DNA of 64,000 nt from Streptomyces vietnamensis (GCF_000830005.1 NZ_CP010407.1:5088001-5152000), one strand, 5' to 3'. Positions 9,353-18,021 are shown, numbered from the stretch's first letter. Notes: generated by a model not told the origin, from the sequence alone. Made by a program: numbers and translations.

Positions 9353-10219
9353 GTGGGTGGGGTGACCAGTTGGAGAAGTCGTACCGCGCCCCTGTTGTTC
9401 GTTCTCGCCGCCTCCCTCGCGTTCGGGCCCGTCGCCCTCGCCGCCGAACCCGACCCCCTCGTCCCCGGGGTCGTCGGGGGCGGGCAGGCCGAGTATCCGA
9501 TGGACACCCCCGATCAGGTGCTGCCGCCGTTGCACGAGGAGGAGGACGAGGGCATCCCCGTGCCCGAGCCCGAGCAGGACGCCGACGGGCTCGTCGAGTA
9601 CCTGCCGCGCAGTGCCGTCGGGGCCGTCGGTGCCGCCTGCACCGCCGGGGCGAGCATCCATCAGCGGCGGGTCGAGCGGCTGCTCGGGCTGCCCGTCGAC
9701 GGGAAGCAGTCCGGCGCCGACTGCCGTGCCATCCGCGCCTTCCAGGTGAAGGAGAAGATCAAGCCGGCCGTCGGCTACGCCGGGCCCGCCACCTGGGCCC
9801 GCGCCGAGCTGCTCGCCGCCCGGAAGAGCCTCGACCCCGGTCGGCGCTGCCCCGTGAAGACGTACGCCGTCGCCTGCGTCGACCTCGACCGTCAGCTCAT
9901 GTGGGTACGAAAGGGGAGCAAGGTGACGTATCCGGTCGTCAACGTGCGGACCGGGCGCCCCGGTTACGCCACCCGTACCGGCTGGCACACCGTCTACTGG
10001 CGCCACAAGGACCACTGGTCGTCCATCTACGACACCCCCATGCCGTACTCCCAGTTCTTCAGCGGTGGCCAGGCCTTCCACGCCGTGTACGGGCAGCTCG
10101 CCACGCCCGGCGGCAGCCGCGGCTGCGTCAATCTGAGCTACGCCGACGCGCGGAAACTCTGGGGCGTCCTCCGCAAGGGTGACCGGGTCTACATCTGGGG
10201 AAAGCGGCCCGGCAGCTGA
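9353..10219 (+). CDS. Secreted L,D-transpeptidase with peptidoglycan-binding-like region
   Basis: 288 residues from GTG 9353 (GGAGGG 8 bases upstream); GTG 9362 is an alternative. A signal peptide (APLLFVLAASLAFGPVALA) is followed by an acidic linker, a short region resembling a peptidoglycan-binding domain (HQRRVERLLGLPVDGK, AIRAFQVKEKI), then a YkuD catalytic domain from about residue 165. The catalytic motif reads SRGCVNLSYADARKLW, with the Cys nucleophile present and Arg where many homologues have His. FHAVYG supplies the upstream His. It should make 3-3 cross-links or attach proteins to peptidoglycan outside the membrane. It is followed by alr after 20 bases. Confidence 0.88.
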   Translation: MGGVTSWRSRTAPLLFVLAASLAFGPVALAAEPDPLVPGVVGGGQAEYPMDTPDQVLPPLHEEEDEGIPVPEPEQDADGLVEYLPRSAVGAVGAACTAGASIHQRRVERLLGLPVDGKQSGADCRAIRAFQVKEKIKPAVGYAGPATWARAELLAARKSLDPGRRCPVKTYAVACVDLDRQLMWVRKGSKVTYPVVNVRTGRPGYATRTGWHTVYWRHKDHWSSIYDTPMPYSQFFSGGQAFHAVYGQLATPGGSRGCVNLSYADARKLWGVLRKGDRVYIWGKRPGS

Positions 10220-10239
10220 CACCTGAGAGACTGGGCGCG

Positions 10240-11388
10240 ATGACTGAGACACCTCCGCCCCCCAGGGCCCGCGCCGAGATCGACCTCGGCGCGCTGCGTG
10301 CGAACGTCCGCACGCTGCGCGCCCGCGTCGCCCCCCACGTCCGGATCATGGCCGTGGTCAAGGCCGACGCGTACGGACACGGCGCCCTGCGCTGCGCCCG
10401 CGCCGCCCTGGAAGCGGGCGCGGACTGGCTCGGCACGGCCACCCCGCACGAGGCGCTCGCCCTGCGGGCCGCCGGGATCACGGACGTTCCCGTCATGTGC
10501 TGGCTCTGGACCCCCGGCGACCCCTGGGACCAGGGCGTCGAGGCCGGGCTCGACATGTCCGTGAGCGGGATGTGGGCCCTGGACGCGGTCGTGGAGGCCG
10601 CGAAGGCCGTCGGGAAGACCGCTCGTATCCAGCTCAAGGCCGACACCGGGCTCGGACGCAACGGCTGCCAGCCCGCCGACTGGCCCGAGCTCGTCGAGGC
10701 CGCCCTGAAGGCCGAGGTCGACGGGCTCGTCAAGGTGACCGGCCTCTGGTCGCACTTCGCCTGCGCCGACGAGCCGCACCATCCGTCCATCGCCGCCCAG
10801 CTCGACGTCTTCCGCTCGATGCTGGACCACGCCGAGCAGGCGGGCGTACGCCCCGAGGTCCGGCACATCGCCAACTCGCCGGCCACCCTCACCCTGCCCG
10901 AGGCCCACTTCGACCTGGTCCGGCCCGGCATCGCGATGTACGGCGTCTCGCCTAGCCCCGAGCTCGGCACCTCCGCCGAGCTCGGGCTGCGGCCCGTCAT
11001 GTCGCTCAAGGCGAGCGTCGCGCTGGTGAAGCACGTTCCCGGCGGGCACGGCGTGAGCTACGGCCACCACTACGTCACCGAGGGCGAGACCACGCTCGGG
11101 CTCGTCCCGGTCGGGTACGCCGACGGGATCCCCCGGCACGCCTCCGGACGCGGGCCCGTCCTCGTCGACGGCCGCGTCCGTACCGTCGCCGGGCGCGTCG
11201 CCATGGACCAGTTCGTCGTCGACCTCGGCGGGGACACCCCCGAGCCCGGCACCGAGGCCGTGCTCTTCGGCCCCGGCGACCGGGGCGAGCCGACGGCCGA
11301 GGACTGGGCGGTGGCCGCCGACACCATCGCGTACGAGATCGTCACCCGGATCGGCGCGCGCGTCCCGCGCGTCTACCTGGGGGAGTAG
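10240..11388 (+). CDS. alr: Alanine racemase
   Basis: 382 residues. This PLP enzyme makes D-alanine for peptidoglycan. The PLP lysine is in VMAVVKADAYGHGA near residue 42. The second catalytic Tyr lies in GHGVSYGHHYVT, and RPGIAMYGVSP and the VPVGYADGIPR motif are present. The gene lies just after an L,D-transpeptidase and 6 bases before a hydrolase gene, suggesting one operon running through tsaE. Confidence 0.96.
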   Translation: MTETPPPPRARAEIDLGALRANVRTLRARVAPHVRIMAVVKADAYGHGALRCARAALEAGADWLGTATPHEALALRAAGITDVPVMCWLWTPGDPWDQGVEAGLDMSVSGMWALDAVVEAAKAVGKTARIQLKADTGLGRNGCQPADWPELVEAALKAEVDGLVKVTGLWSHFACADEPHHPSIAAQLDVFRSMLDHAEQAGVRPEVRHIANSPATLTLPEAHFDLVRPGIAMYGVSPSPELGTSAELGLRPVMSLKASVALVKHVPGGHGVSYGHHYVTEGETTLGLVPVGYADGIPRHASGRGPVLVDGRVRTVAGRVAMDQFVVDLGGDTPEPGTEAVLFGPGDRGEPTAEDWAVAADTIAYEIVTRIGARVPRVYLGE

Positions 11389-11394
11389 CCCGCC

Positions 11395-12558
11395 ATGGCG
11401 GAGTCGAGCGGCAGCAGCTGGAGGCGTGCCGGGTTCGCCGGTGCCGCGATAGGCGTCCTCGCCGCCGGTGCGGCCGCCGGGGTCGCCGTCGAGCGGCTCA
11501 CCGTCGGCCGTTCCGTACGGCAGAAGGCGCGGCTCGCCCTGGACGCCACCGGTCCGTACGGCGATCTGCGCGGCACCCCCGGCCGGGTCGTCGCCGACGA
11601 CGGGACCGTCCTCCACTACGAGGTGGACGAGGTCGAGGCGGATGCCCCGGCCGCCCGCAGGCGCCGGCTCTTCGGGCGCCGGGAGCCCGCTCCCGTCACC
11701 GTCGTCTTCAGCCACGGCTACTGCCTCAACCAGGACTCCTGGCACTTCCAGCGGGCCGCCCTGCGCGGTCTCGTCCGCACCGTCCACTGGGACCAGCGCA
11801 GCCACGGCCGCTCCGGGCACGGGGTCTCCCAGGCCGGGCCCGACGGGGCGCCCGTCTCCATCGACCTCCTCGGCCGCGACCTCAAGGCCGTCCTCGACGC
11901 GGCCGCGCCCGAGGGCCCGCTCGTCCTCGTCGGGCACTCCATGGGCGGCATGACGGTGATGGCGCTCGCCGAGCAGTACCCCGAGCTGATCCGCGACCGG
12001 GTCGTCGGCGTCGCCCTCGTCGGCACCTCGGCGGGGAAGCTCGGGGAGGTGACGTACGGGCTGCCGCTCGCCGGCGTCAACGCCGTCCGGCGGGTCCTGC
12101 CGGGCGTCCTGCGGGCCCTCGGCTCCCAGGCGGAGCTGGTCGAGCGCGGGCGCCGGGCCACCGCCGACCTCTTCGCCGGTCTCATCAAGAAGTACTCGTT
12201 CGCCTCGAAGGACGTGGACCCGGCGGTCGCCCGCTTCGCCGAGCGGATGATCGAGTCGACCCCGATCGACGTGGTCGCCGCCTTCTACCCGGCCTTCGCC
12301 GAGCACGACAAGGCCGCCGCCCTCGCCGCCTTCGGCGAGCTGCCGGTGCTCGCGCTCGCCGGGGACAACGACCTGGTCACCCCCAGCTCGCACACCGAGG
12401 CCATCGCCGCCCTGCTGCCGGACGCGGAGCTGGTGATCGTCCCGGACGCGGGACACCTGGTGATGCTGGAGCACCCGGAGGCGGTCACCGACCGGCTGGC
12501 CGACCTGCTTGCCCGGGCCGGTGCCGTCCCGGCCGGGGAGAGCTTCCGTACGCGCTAG
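11395..12558 (+). CDS. Alpha/beta-hydrolase, membrane-anchored
   Basis: 387 residues. One N-terminal hydrophobic helix (about residues 11-28) precedes an alpha/beta-hydrolase fold. The nucleophile elbow is VGHSMGGMT (Ser near residue 182), an acid is likely in ALAGDNDLVTP, and the His is in VPDAGHLVMLEHPE. HGYCLNQDSWHFQ is the oxyanion-side HG motif. Substrate unknown. Between alr and tsaE, as in other streptomycetes. The spacing of 6 bases after alr suggests translational coupling. Confidence 0.88.
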   Translation: MAESSGSSWRRAGFAGAAIGVLAAGAAAGVAVERLTVGRSVRQKARLALDATGPYGDLRGTPGRVVADDGTVLHYEVDEVEADAPAARRRRLFGRREPAPVTVVFSHGYCLNQDSWHFQRAALRGLVRTVHWDQRSHGRSGHGVSQAGPDGAPVSIDLLGRDLKAVLDAAAPEGPLVLVGHSMGGMTVMALAEQYPELIRDRVVGVALVGTSAGKLGEVTYGLPLAGVNAVRRVLPGVLRALGSQAELVERGRRATADLFAGLIKKYSFASKDVDPAVARFAERMIESTPIDVVAAFYPAFAEHDKAAALAAFGELPVLALAGDNDLVTPSSHTEAIAALLPDAELVIVPDAGHLVMLEHPEAVTDRLADLLARAGAVPAGESFRTR

Positions 12559-12568
12559 GTTTGCTCGT

Positions 12569-13069
12569 ATGGAAGCAGCACATCCGCCCGTCTCCGGCGC
12601 CACCCTCTCCGTCGAGTCCCCGCAGCAGATGCAGGAGCTCGGCCGCCGGCTCGCGAAGATCCTCCGGCCCGGCGACCTCGTCATGCTCACCGGTGAGCTC
12701 GGCGCAGGGAAGACCACCCTGACCCGCGGCCTCGGCGAGGGGCTCGGCGTGCGGGGGGCCGTCACCTCCCCGACCTTCGTCATCGCCCGCGTCCACCCGT
12801 CCCTCGTCGGCGGCCCGGCCCTGGTCCACGTCGACGCGTACCGGCTCGGCGGCGGTCTCGACGAGATGGAGGACCTCGACCTGGACGTCTCGCTGCCCGA
12901 GTCCGTGGTGGTCGTCGAGTGGGGCGACGGCAAGGTCGAGGAGCTGACCGACGACCGGCTGCACCTGCTCATCCACCGGGTGACCGGCGACACCGACGAC
13001 GACCGGCGCACGGTCGTGCTGCGCGGGATCGGCACGCGCTGGGCCGACGAGGACCTGGCCGCCTTCTGA
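12569..13069 (+). CDS. tsaE: tRNA threonylcarbamoyladenosine biosynthesis protein TsaE
   Basis: 166 residues from ATG 12569. It is the ATPase partner of TsaB/TsaD in t6A37 tRNA modification. Walker A is GELGAGKTTLTRGLGEGLG, then TSPTFVIARVHPS and VHVDAYRLGG, and WGDG near the C-terminus. The frame extends upstream to 12509 into the hydrolase gene, but the conserved family start fits 12569. tsaB and tsaD follow about 1 and 2 kb downstream, with two unrelated small genes between. Confidence 0.94.
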   Translation: MEAAHPPVSGATLSVESPQQMQELGRRLAKILRPGDLVMLTGELGAGKTTLTRGLGEGLGVRGAVTSPTFVIARVHPSLVGGPALVHVDAYRLGGGLDEMEDLDLDVSLPESVVVVEWGDGKVEELTDDRLHLLIHRVTGDTDDDRRTVVLRGIGTRWADEDLAAF

Positions 13070-13142
13070 CGTAGGTTCCGACAACGTGTCGGGAAGATGT
13101 TGCGTGGGTCCTACGAGGCGTGGTCACATGGATGCACGAGCT

Positions 13143-13160
13143 GGTTAGGTGCACCTAACC
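13143..13160. promoter_or_regulatory. Iron-box-like palindrome
   Basis: GGTTAGGTGCACCTAACC is a perfect 18-base palindrome, close in character to the TTAGGTTAGGCTAACCTAA box bound by DtxR/IdeR/DmdR iron repressors. It lies 14 bases before ATG 13175 and would overlap the core promoter or leader of the small gene downstream. Confidence 0.6.
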
Positions 13161-13174
13161 TACGGGAGGCATGC

Positions 13175-13330
13175 ATGGCGACGCCCGAACGCGCGGAACC
13201 CGGCCGGGACCACGTCTCGATGAGTGAGCTGCTCGCGTCCTGCGCGGCTGCCCGGGCCCTCTCGACCCCGCCGCCGGAGCCGTCCGAGCGGGCGGAAGAG
13301 GACGAAGCCGTACGGGACGAGGCGGCTTAG
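13175..13330 (+). CDS. Small hypothetical protein
   Basis: 51 residues from ATG 13175, which has GGGAGG five bases upstream; the in-frame extension to 13097 would run through the palindrome and is rejected. The body DHVSMSELLASCAAARALSTPPPE is followed by an acidic, charged tail. No known domain, signal peptide or membrane helix. The single cysteine and the iron-box-like operator directly upstream hint at an iron-linked role, but this is inference only. It does not continue the tsaE operon, since 105 bases and the palindrome intervene. Confidence 0.6.
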   Translation: MATPERAEPGRDHVSMSELLASCAAARALSTPPPEPSERAEEDEAVRDEAA

Positions 13331-13370
13331 AAGCCGTACGGGACGTAGCGGCTTTCGACGCAGTGGCTCG

Positions 13371-13454
13371 GGGAACGCCGCTCAGGGAGCGACGTTCAGG
13401 GAGCGACGTTCAGGGAACGACGCTCGGGGAGCGACGTTCAGGGGACGACGACGA
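13371..13454. repeat. Tandem 14-base repeat, six units
   Basis: Six contiguous units with exact 14-base period: gggaacgccgctca, gggagcgacgttca (three near-identical copies at 13385, 13399, 13427), gggaacgacgctcg (13413) and a diverged ggggacgacgacga (13441). The array sits between convergent genes, and its fifth unit supplies the TGA stop of the minus-strand gene ending at 13438. Confidence 0.85.
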
Positions 13455-14004
13455 CCTTCGCGCCGATCACCGCGAACGTCCACATCGCGTCCCCGTCGGC
13501 CCGCTTCATCCGGATGCCGCCCGTCTTCCGCGCCGGGTCCGGGGACGGCGTCGAGCCGTCGACCGCCGCGCTGAAGCCGATCGCCACGTCCTGGTTCGTC
13601 GCGAACCGCACCACGTGCTCGATCTGCACCCCGTCCGAGCCCTGCACCGAGCCCGAGCGCGAGGACACCTTGTACGCGCCCGCCACCGGGTCGACCGTGG
13701 ACGGCCACACCCTGAACGTACGGGTCGCCTTGCCCTGCGCGTCCACGAGCCACACCCGGCGGTCGGACAGCGCGTACACGACCCGCTCCCCACTGCCCGA
13801 GTCCGCGGGGACGGCGAGGGGGTCCTTGGCCGGCTGCTTCGGGCCGCCGCTCGGCGAGACCGAGGGGGCCGCCGTGCCCGACGTCCGCGGCTTCACCGAC
13901 AGATCGGCGGGGGCGTTCGCCGAGGCCTGGTAGGCGAGGAAGCAGACCGCGGCGACGGCCGCCGCCGTGAGCCCGGCCACGAATCCCGAGCTGCTCCGTG
14001 CCAC
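13438..14004 (-). CDS. Membrane-anchored, catalytically degenerate L,D-transpeptidase-like protein
   Basis: 188 residues from GTG 14004 (AAAGG 8 bases upstream). One N-terminal helix (AGLTAAAVAAVCFLAYQA) anchors a Pro/Ser linker and a C-terminal domain. I read the latter as a YkuD fold: YALSDRRVWLVDAQGKATRTFRV at its start, AGAYKVSSRSGSVQ in the middle and RMKRADGDAMWTFAVIGAKVVVV at the end. At the expected SHGC-x-R catalytic position the sequence is KTGGIR, with Gly163 where Cys belongs and Thr for His. If the fold call is right, it cannot be a transpeptidase and may instead bind peptidoglycan or regulate. It is divergent from tsaB by 96 bases. Confidence 0.7.
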   Translation of the reverse strand: MARSSSGFVAGLTAAAVAAVCFLAYQASANAPADLSVKPRTSGTAAPSVSPSGGPKQPAKDPLAVPADSGSGERVVYALSDRRVWLVDAQGKATRTFRVWPSTVDPVAGAYKVSSRSGSVQGSDGVQIEHVVRFATNQDVAIGFSAAVDGSTPSPDPARKTGGIRMKRADGDAMWTFAVIGAKVVVVP

Positions 14005-14100
14005 CGTGCCCACCTTTCGTACGAACGTATCGAAGGGTGACGGTAGCAGCCGCCGGACCGAGGTTCGGGGCAGCGTGCCCGGGAGCCGTAGGCTGTTCGC

Positions 14101-14757
14101 GTGCTGTTGCTCGCCATGGATACCGCCACCCCCGCCGTCACCGTCGCCCTCCACGACGGCGAGGCCGTCGTCGCCTCGTCGAGCCAGGTCGACGCCCGCC
14201 GCCACGGGGAGCTGCTGCTGCCCGCCGTCGACCGGGTCCTCGCCGAGGCCGGACTGAAGCTCGACGCGGTCACCGGGATCGTCGTCGGCGTCGGCCCCGG
14301 CCCGTACACCGGGCTCCGGGTCGGCCTCGTCACGGCCGCGGCCTTCGCGTCCGCGCTCGGCGTGCCCGTGCACGGCCTGTGCACCCTCGACGGCCTCGCG
14401 TACGCCTCCGGGATCGACGAGCCCTTCGCCGTCGCGACGGACGCGCGCCGCAAGGAGGTCTACTGGGCGCGGTACGAGGACTCCCGTACGCGGGTGACCG
14501 ACGCGTCCGTCGACCGGCCCGCCGACATCGCCGAGCAGCTCGCCGGGCTCCCGGTCGTCGGCGCGGGCGCCCTCCTCTACCCCGAGGCCTTCCCGGACGC
14601 CCGCGGGCCCGAGCACCAGTCGGCCGCCGCGCTCGCCGGGCTCGCCGCGGAGAAGCTCGCGGTCGGCGGGGACGGCTTCCTCGACCCGCTGCCGATGTAC
14701 CTGCGCCGCCCCGACGCGCAGGTGCCGAAGAACTACAAGGTGGTCACCCCCAAGTGA
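14101..14757 (+). CDS. tsaB: tRNA threonylcarbamoyladenosine biosynthesis protein TsaB
   Basis: 218 residues, GTG start. It is the non-catalytic ASKHA-fold partner that heterodimerises with TsaD in t6A synthesis. LLLAMDTATPAVTVAL, the GVGPGPYTGLRVGL loop and DARRKEVYWARY are family hallmarks. Its stop overlaps the GTG start of rimI (GTGA at 14754-14757), and rimI in turn overlaps tsaD, so the three are translationally coupled. Confidence 0.95.
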   Translation: MLLLAMDTATPAVTVALHDGEAVVASSSQVDARRHGELLLPAVDRVLAEAGLKLDAVTGIVVGVGPGPYTGLRVGLVTAAAFASALGVPVHGLCTLDGLAYASGIDEPFAVATDARRKEVYWARYEDSRTRVTDASVDRPADIAEQLAGLPVVGAGALLYPEAFPDARGPEHQSAAALAGLAAEKLAVGGDGFLDPLPMYLRRPDAQVPKNYKVVTPK

Positions 14758-15272
14758 GCGCCCAGGTGAGCACCGTGCTCCGTGAGATGCGCTGGTGGGA
14801 CCTGGAGCCCGTGCTCGCGCTCGAAGCCGAGCTGTTCCCCGAGGACGCCTGGTCGGAGGGGATGTTCTGGTCCGAGCTCGCGCACGCCCGGGGGCCGCGC
14901 GCGACCCGCCACTACGTGGTCGCCGAGGACGGGTCCGGCCGGCTCGTCGGCTACGCCGGGCTCGCCGCCGCCGGCGGCCTCGGCGACGTCCAGACCATCG
15001 CCGTCGCCCGCGACCAGTGGGGCACGGGCCTCGGCGCCCGGCTCCTCACCGACCTCCTCCAGGCCGCGACCGCCTTCGAGTGCGAAGAGGTCCTCCTCGA
15101 AGTGCGCGTGGACAACACCCGGGCCCAGAAGCTCTACGAGCGCTTCGGCTTCGAGCCCATCGGCTTCCGCCGCGGCTACTACCAGCCCGGCAACGTGGAC
15201 GCGCTCGTGATGCGACACATCGTCCAGGGAACAGACGTTCAAGGAACAGAGACTGATTCAGATGGCTGCTGA
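14754..15272 (+). CDS. rimI: Ribosomal protein S18-alanine N-acetyltransferase (GNAT)
   Basis: 172 residues if started at GTG 14754; GTG 14766 is also possible. GNAT fold: [24 protein letters not shown], then [24 protein letters not shown] (acetyl-CoA loop), and the RimI-specific [29 protein letters not shown]. It acetylates the N-terminus of S18 or related proteins. The C-terminal 10 codons overlap the beginning of tsaD in another frame. The tsaB-rimI-tsaD order is common in bacteria. Confidence 0.93.
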   Translation: MSAQVSTVLREMRWWDLEPVLALEAELFPEDAWSEGMFWSELAHARGPRATRHYVVAEDGSGRLVGYAGLAAAGGLGDVQTIAVARDQWGTGLGARLLTDLLQAATAFECEEVLLEVRVDNTRAQKLYERFGFEPIGFRRGYYQPGNVDALVMRHIVQGTDVQGTETDSDGC

Positions 15273-16371
15273 CGAACCGCTCGTACTCGGCATCGAGACC
15301 TCCTGCGACGAGACCGGCGTCGGCATCGTCCACGGAACCACCCTCCTCGCCGACGCCGTCGCCTCCAGCGTCGACACCCACGCCCGCTTCGGCGGCGTCG
15401 TGCCCGAGATCGCCTCCCGCGCCCACCTGGAGGCCATGGTCCCGACGATCGAGCGCGCCCTGAAGACGGCCGGCGTCTCCCCGAAGGACCTCGACGGCAT
15501 CGCCGTGACGGCCGGTCCCGGCCTCGCGGGCGCGCTGCTCGTCGGCGTCTCCGCCGCCAAGGCGTACGCCTACGCCCTCGGCAAGCCGCTCTACGGCGTC
15601 AACCACCTCGCCTCGCACATCTGCGTCGACCAGCTGGAGCACGGGCGGCTGCCCGAGCCGACGATGGCCCTCCTCGTCTCCGGCGGGCACTCCTCGCTGC
15701 TGCTCTCCGCCGACATCACCTCCGACGTACGGCCGATGGGCGCCACCATCGACGACGCGGCCGGCGAGGCCTTCGACAAGATCGCCCGCGTCCTCGACCT
15801 CGGCTTCCCCGGCGGCCCGGTCATCGACCGGCTCGCCAAGGAGGGCGACCCGGCGGCGATCGCCTTCCCGCGCGGTCTGAGCGGCTCCCGGGACCCCGCG
15901 TACGACTTCTCCTTCTCCGGCCTCAAGACCGCCGTGGCCCGCTGGATCGAGGCCAAGCGGGCGGCCGGCGAGGACGTGCCCGTACGGGACGTCGCCGCGT
16001 CCTTCCAGGAGGCGGTCGTCGACGTGCTCACCCGCAAGGCCGTCCGGGCCTGCAAGGACGAGGGCGTCGACCACCTGATGATCGGCGGCGGCGTCGCCGC
16101 CAACTCGCGGCTCCGCGCCCTCGCCCAGGAGCGCTGCGAGCGCGCCGGGATCCGGCTGCGGGTGCCGCGTCCCGGCCTGTGCACGGACAACGGCGCGATG
16201 GTCGCGGCCCTCGGCTCCGAGATGGTCGCCCGCAACCGGCCGGCCTCGGACCTGGAGCTCTCGGCGGACTCCTCGCTGCCGGTGACGGACCCGCACGTGC
16301 CCGGAGCCCACTCCCACGCGCACGACCACGACCACGTGCACGAGGTCAGCAAGGAGAACCTGTACTCGTGA
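15262..16371 (+). CDS. tsaD: tRNA N6-adenosine threonylcarbamoyltransferase TsaD
   Basis: 369 residues. It transfers the threonylcarbamoyl group to A37 of ANN-decoding tRNAs. [15 protein letters not shown], the iron-binding HLASHICV segment (HxxxH type), [11 protein letters not shown] and the [13 protein letters not shown] motif are all present. The C-terminal about 25 residues are a His-rich tail ([12 protein letters not shown]), an addition beyond the catalytic core and likely metal-binding. It starts inside the end of rimI and its stop overlaps the next gene by GTGA. Confidence 0.96.
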   Translation: MAADEPLVLGIETSCDETGVGIVHGTTLLADAVASSVDTHARFGGVVPEIASRAHLEAMVPTIERALKTAGVSPKDLDGIAVTAGPGLAGALLVGVSAAKAYAYALGKPLYGVNHLASHICVDQLEHGRLPEPTMALLVSGGHSSLLLSADITSDVRPMGATIDDAAGEAFDKIARVLDLGFPGGPVIDRLAKEGDPAAIAFPRGLSGSRDPAYDFSFSGLKTAVARWIEAKRAAGEDVPVRDVAASFQEAVVDVLTRKAVRACKDEGVDHLMIGGGVAANSRLRALAQERCERAGIRLRVPRPGLCTDNGAMVAALGSEMVARNRPASDLELSADSSLPVTDPHVPGAHSHAHDHDHVHEVSKENLYS

Positions 16372-16622
16372 GGCTCACGCTCATGTGGGAGGCCAGGGCC
16401 GCCCAGGGCCGGGGCGCCGAGCTCCTGGAGTGGGCGCGGGCGCGGGTCCTCGCCCGCGAGCCGCTCCGCCGGGAGCTCTTCCGGGCCCCGCAGGACCGGG
16501 TCCTCGTCCTCACCTGGTGGGAGGCGGAGACCTTCGACGCCGAACTGCCCGAGCTGCCGGAGCCGGACGCGGAGCTGATCACCCGTCCGGTCCACCGCTG
16601 GCGCTTCGAATCGGTCGAATAG
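16368..16622 (+). CDS. Small ABM-like (dimeric alpha-beta barrel) protein
   Basis: 84 residues from GTG 16368, overlapping the tsaD stop. The pattern [26 protein letters not shown], then [15 protein letters not shown], resembles the antibiotic-biosynthesis-monooxygenase fold (ferredoxin-like dimers), but there are no recognisable catalytic residues. Function unknown. Overlap with tsaD makes it the last gene of the tsaB-rimI-tsaD operon. The next gene begins after 66 bases. Confidence 0.7.
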   Translation: MRLTLMWEARAAQGRGAELLEWARARVLAREPLRRELFRAPQDRVLVLTWWEAETFDAELPELPEPDAELITRPVHRWRFESVE

Positions 16623-16688
16623 CTCACACGGGCGACGCGCGACCGAAAATAGAGCAACCTTTCGACCGCTTCGGGCATCCCACAGCGC

Positions 16689-17531
16689 GTGAAGAAGACG
16701 ATCGCGCTGTGGGCGGCCCTGACCGCCGTCGCCCTCCTGGTGACCGGCTGCACTGTGGAGGAGCCCGCCGCGGCCGCCGCTCCCACCCCGGCGAAGACGA
16801 GCACCCCCGCGGCCGAGCACAAGGCACCCGAGGCGCCCGGGGCCGCCACGGCCGCCGCGTACCGGAAATGGGGCCTGAAGCCCTTCGCGGCCCCGCCCGC
16901 CCCGCCCGCGGTCAAGCCGGTGGTCCGCGCGGCCGGCGGACCGGTGCCCGTCATCAGCGAGATCCCCACCCGAGAGAAGATCGTCTTCATCACGATCGAC
17001 GACGGCGCCGAGAAGGACCCCGAGTTCGTCCGGATGATGAAGGACCTCAAGGTCCCGGTCACGATGTTCCTCACGGACTCGTCCATACGCGCCGACTACG
17101 GCTACTTCGAGCCACTCCTCGCCCAGGGCAACGGCCTCGCCAACCACACCCTCACCCACCCCAACCTGCGCACCCTCTCCCAGGAGGGCCAGCACCGGGA
17201 GATCTGCGGCCAGCAGACGAAACTGAAGCAGCGGTACGGCACGACCCCGCGCCTCTTCCGCCCGCCGTACGGCAACTGGAACGAGGCCACGCGCGCGGCG
17301 GCGGGGGAGTGCGGGCTCGACGCGATCGTGCTGTGGCGCGAGTCCATGCAGATCAAGAACATGCAGTACCAGCGCGGCGACCGGAAGCTGCACCCCGGCG
17401 ACATCATCCTGGCCCACTTCCGGGGCCCGTCCGAGCTCAAGGGCCGGACGATGACCGAGATGACGGCGACGATGCTGCGGAAGATCCAGGAGCAGGGCTT
17501 CACGGTGGCCCGCCTGGAGGACTACGTCTGA
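16689..17531 (+). CDS. Polysaccharide deacetylase (NodB family) lipoprotein
   Basis: 280 residues, GTG start. The signal ALTAVALLVTGC has a lipobox with Cys near residue 21. The catalytic domain shows variant motif 1 FITIDDGAEKDPEF (family TFDDG), motif 2 NHTLTH, motif 3 RPPYGNWN and the late ILAHFRGP His motif. All metal and acid/base positions appear intact, so it is probably an active exported N- or O-deacetylase of cell-wall or extracellular glycans. It is a close paralogue of the protein at 21774-22685. Confidence 0.88.
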   Translation: MKKTIALWAALTAVALLVTGCTVEEPAAAAAPTPAKTSTPAAEHKAPEAPGAATAAAYRKWGLKPFAAPPAPPAVKPVVRAAGGPVPVISEIPTREKIVFITIDDGAEKDPEFVRMMKDLKVPVTMFLTDSSIRADYGYFEPLLAQGNGLANHTLTHPNLRTLSQEGQHREICGQQTKLKQRYGTTPRLFRPPYGNWNEATRAAAGECGLDAIVLWRESMQIKNMQYQRGDRKLHPGDIILAHFRGPSELKGRTMTEMTATMLRKIQEQGFTVARLEDYV

Positions 17532-17549
17532 GAAATCCTCCGGGCGCGG

Positions 17550-17576
17550 TGTCGATGCGGGCGGATCCCGTTCGAC
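17550..17576 (+). promoter_or_regulatory. Predicted ECF42-type promoter
   Basis: TGTCGA (17550-17555) and CGAC (17573-17576) are 17 bases apart, matching the TGTCGA / CGA(T)C pair I recall for ECF42 sigma factors in Streptomyces. It lies upstream of the YciI gene, whose partner is the ECF42-like sigma gene, so autoregulation is likely. Confidence 0.7.
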
Positions 17577-17630
17577 GTATGTGTGGACGGCGGGGAACGG
17601 CCCCGCCCCACCGCACACCGAGGAGTCGTC

Positions 17631-17996
17631 ATGCCCCGCTTCCTGTCCCTCGTCCGCATCGAGGAGAACACCATCGACATGGAGAGCGCCGACCCCGGCT
17701 TCGAGCAGCGGATGGGCGAGCTCTTCGAGGAGATCACCAAGGCCGGCGCCATGGTGGACACGGCCGGGCTCAAGCCGACCGCCGAGGCCACCCGGATCAC
17801 CTGGTCGGACGGGAAGCTGTCGTTCACCGACGGCCCGTTCACCGAGACCAAGGAGGTCGTCGGCGGCTACGCGATGCTCCAGTGCAAGGACATGGCCGAG
17901 GCCGTCGAGTGGGGCAAGCGGTTCCTGGCCGTGCACCCGCCGCACTGGAAGGTCGGCCTGGAGGTCCGCGAGGTCGAGGAGATGCCGGAAGGCTGA
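17631..17996 (+). CDS. YciI/DGPF-domain protein
   Basis: 121 residues from ATG 17631 behind GAGGA. The ITWSDGKLSFTDGPFTETKEVVGGYAML segment contains the DGPF motif that names this family, and the fold is a small ferredoxin-like dimer. DGPF proteins are regularly encoded beside ECF42 sigma factors. Here the sigma gene starts 25 bases downstream and a predicted ECF42 promoter lies upstream. Its molecular role is not established. Confidence 0.88.
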   Translation: MPRFLSLVRIEENTIDMESADPGFEQRMGELFEEITKAGAMVDTAGLKPTAEATRITWSDGKLSFTDGPFTETKEVVGGYAMLQCKDMAEAVEWGKRFLAVHPPHWKVGLEVREVEEMPEG

Positions 17997-18021
17997 CCCG
18001 CGCCGTGCTGTCATGTGAGAC

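Noticed and set aside
13097..13174. N-terminal extension of the small gene from 13097
   Set aside because: It would translate the iron-box-like palindrome, and ATG 13175 has a better ribosome site.
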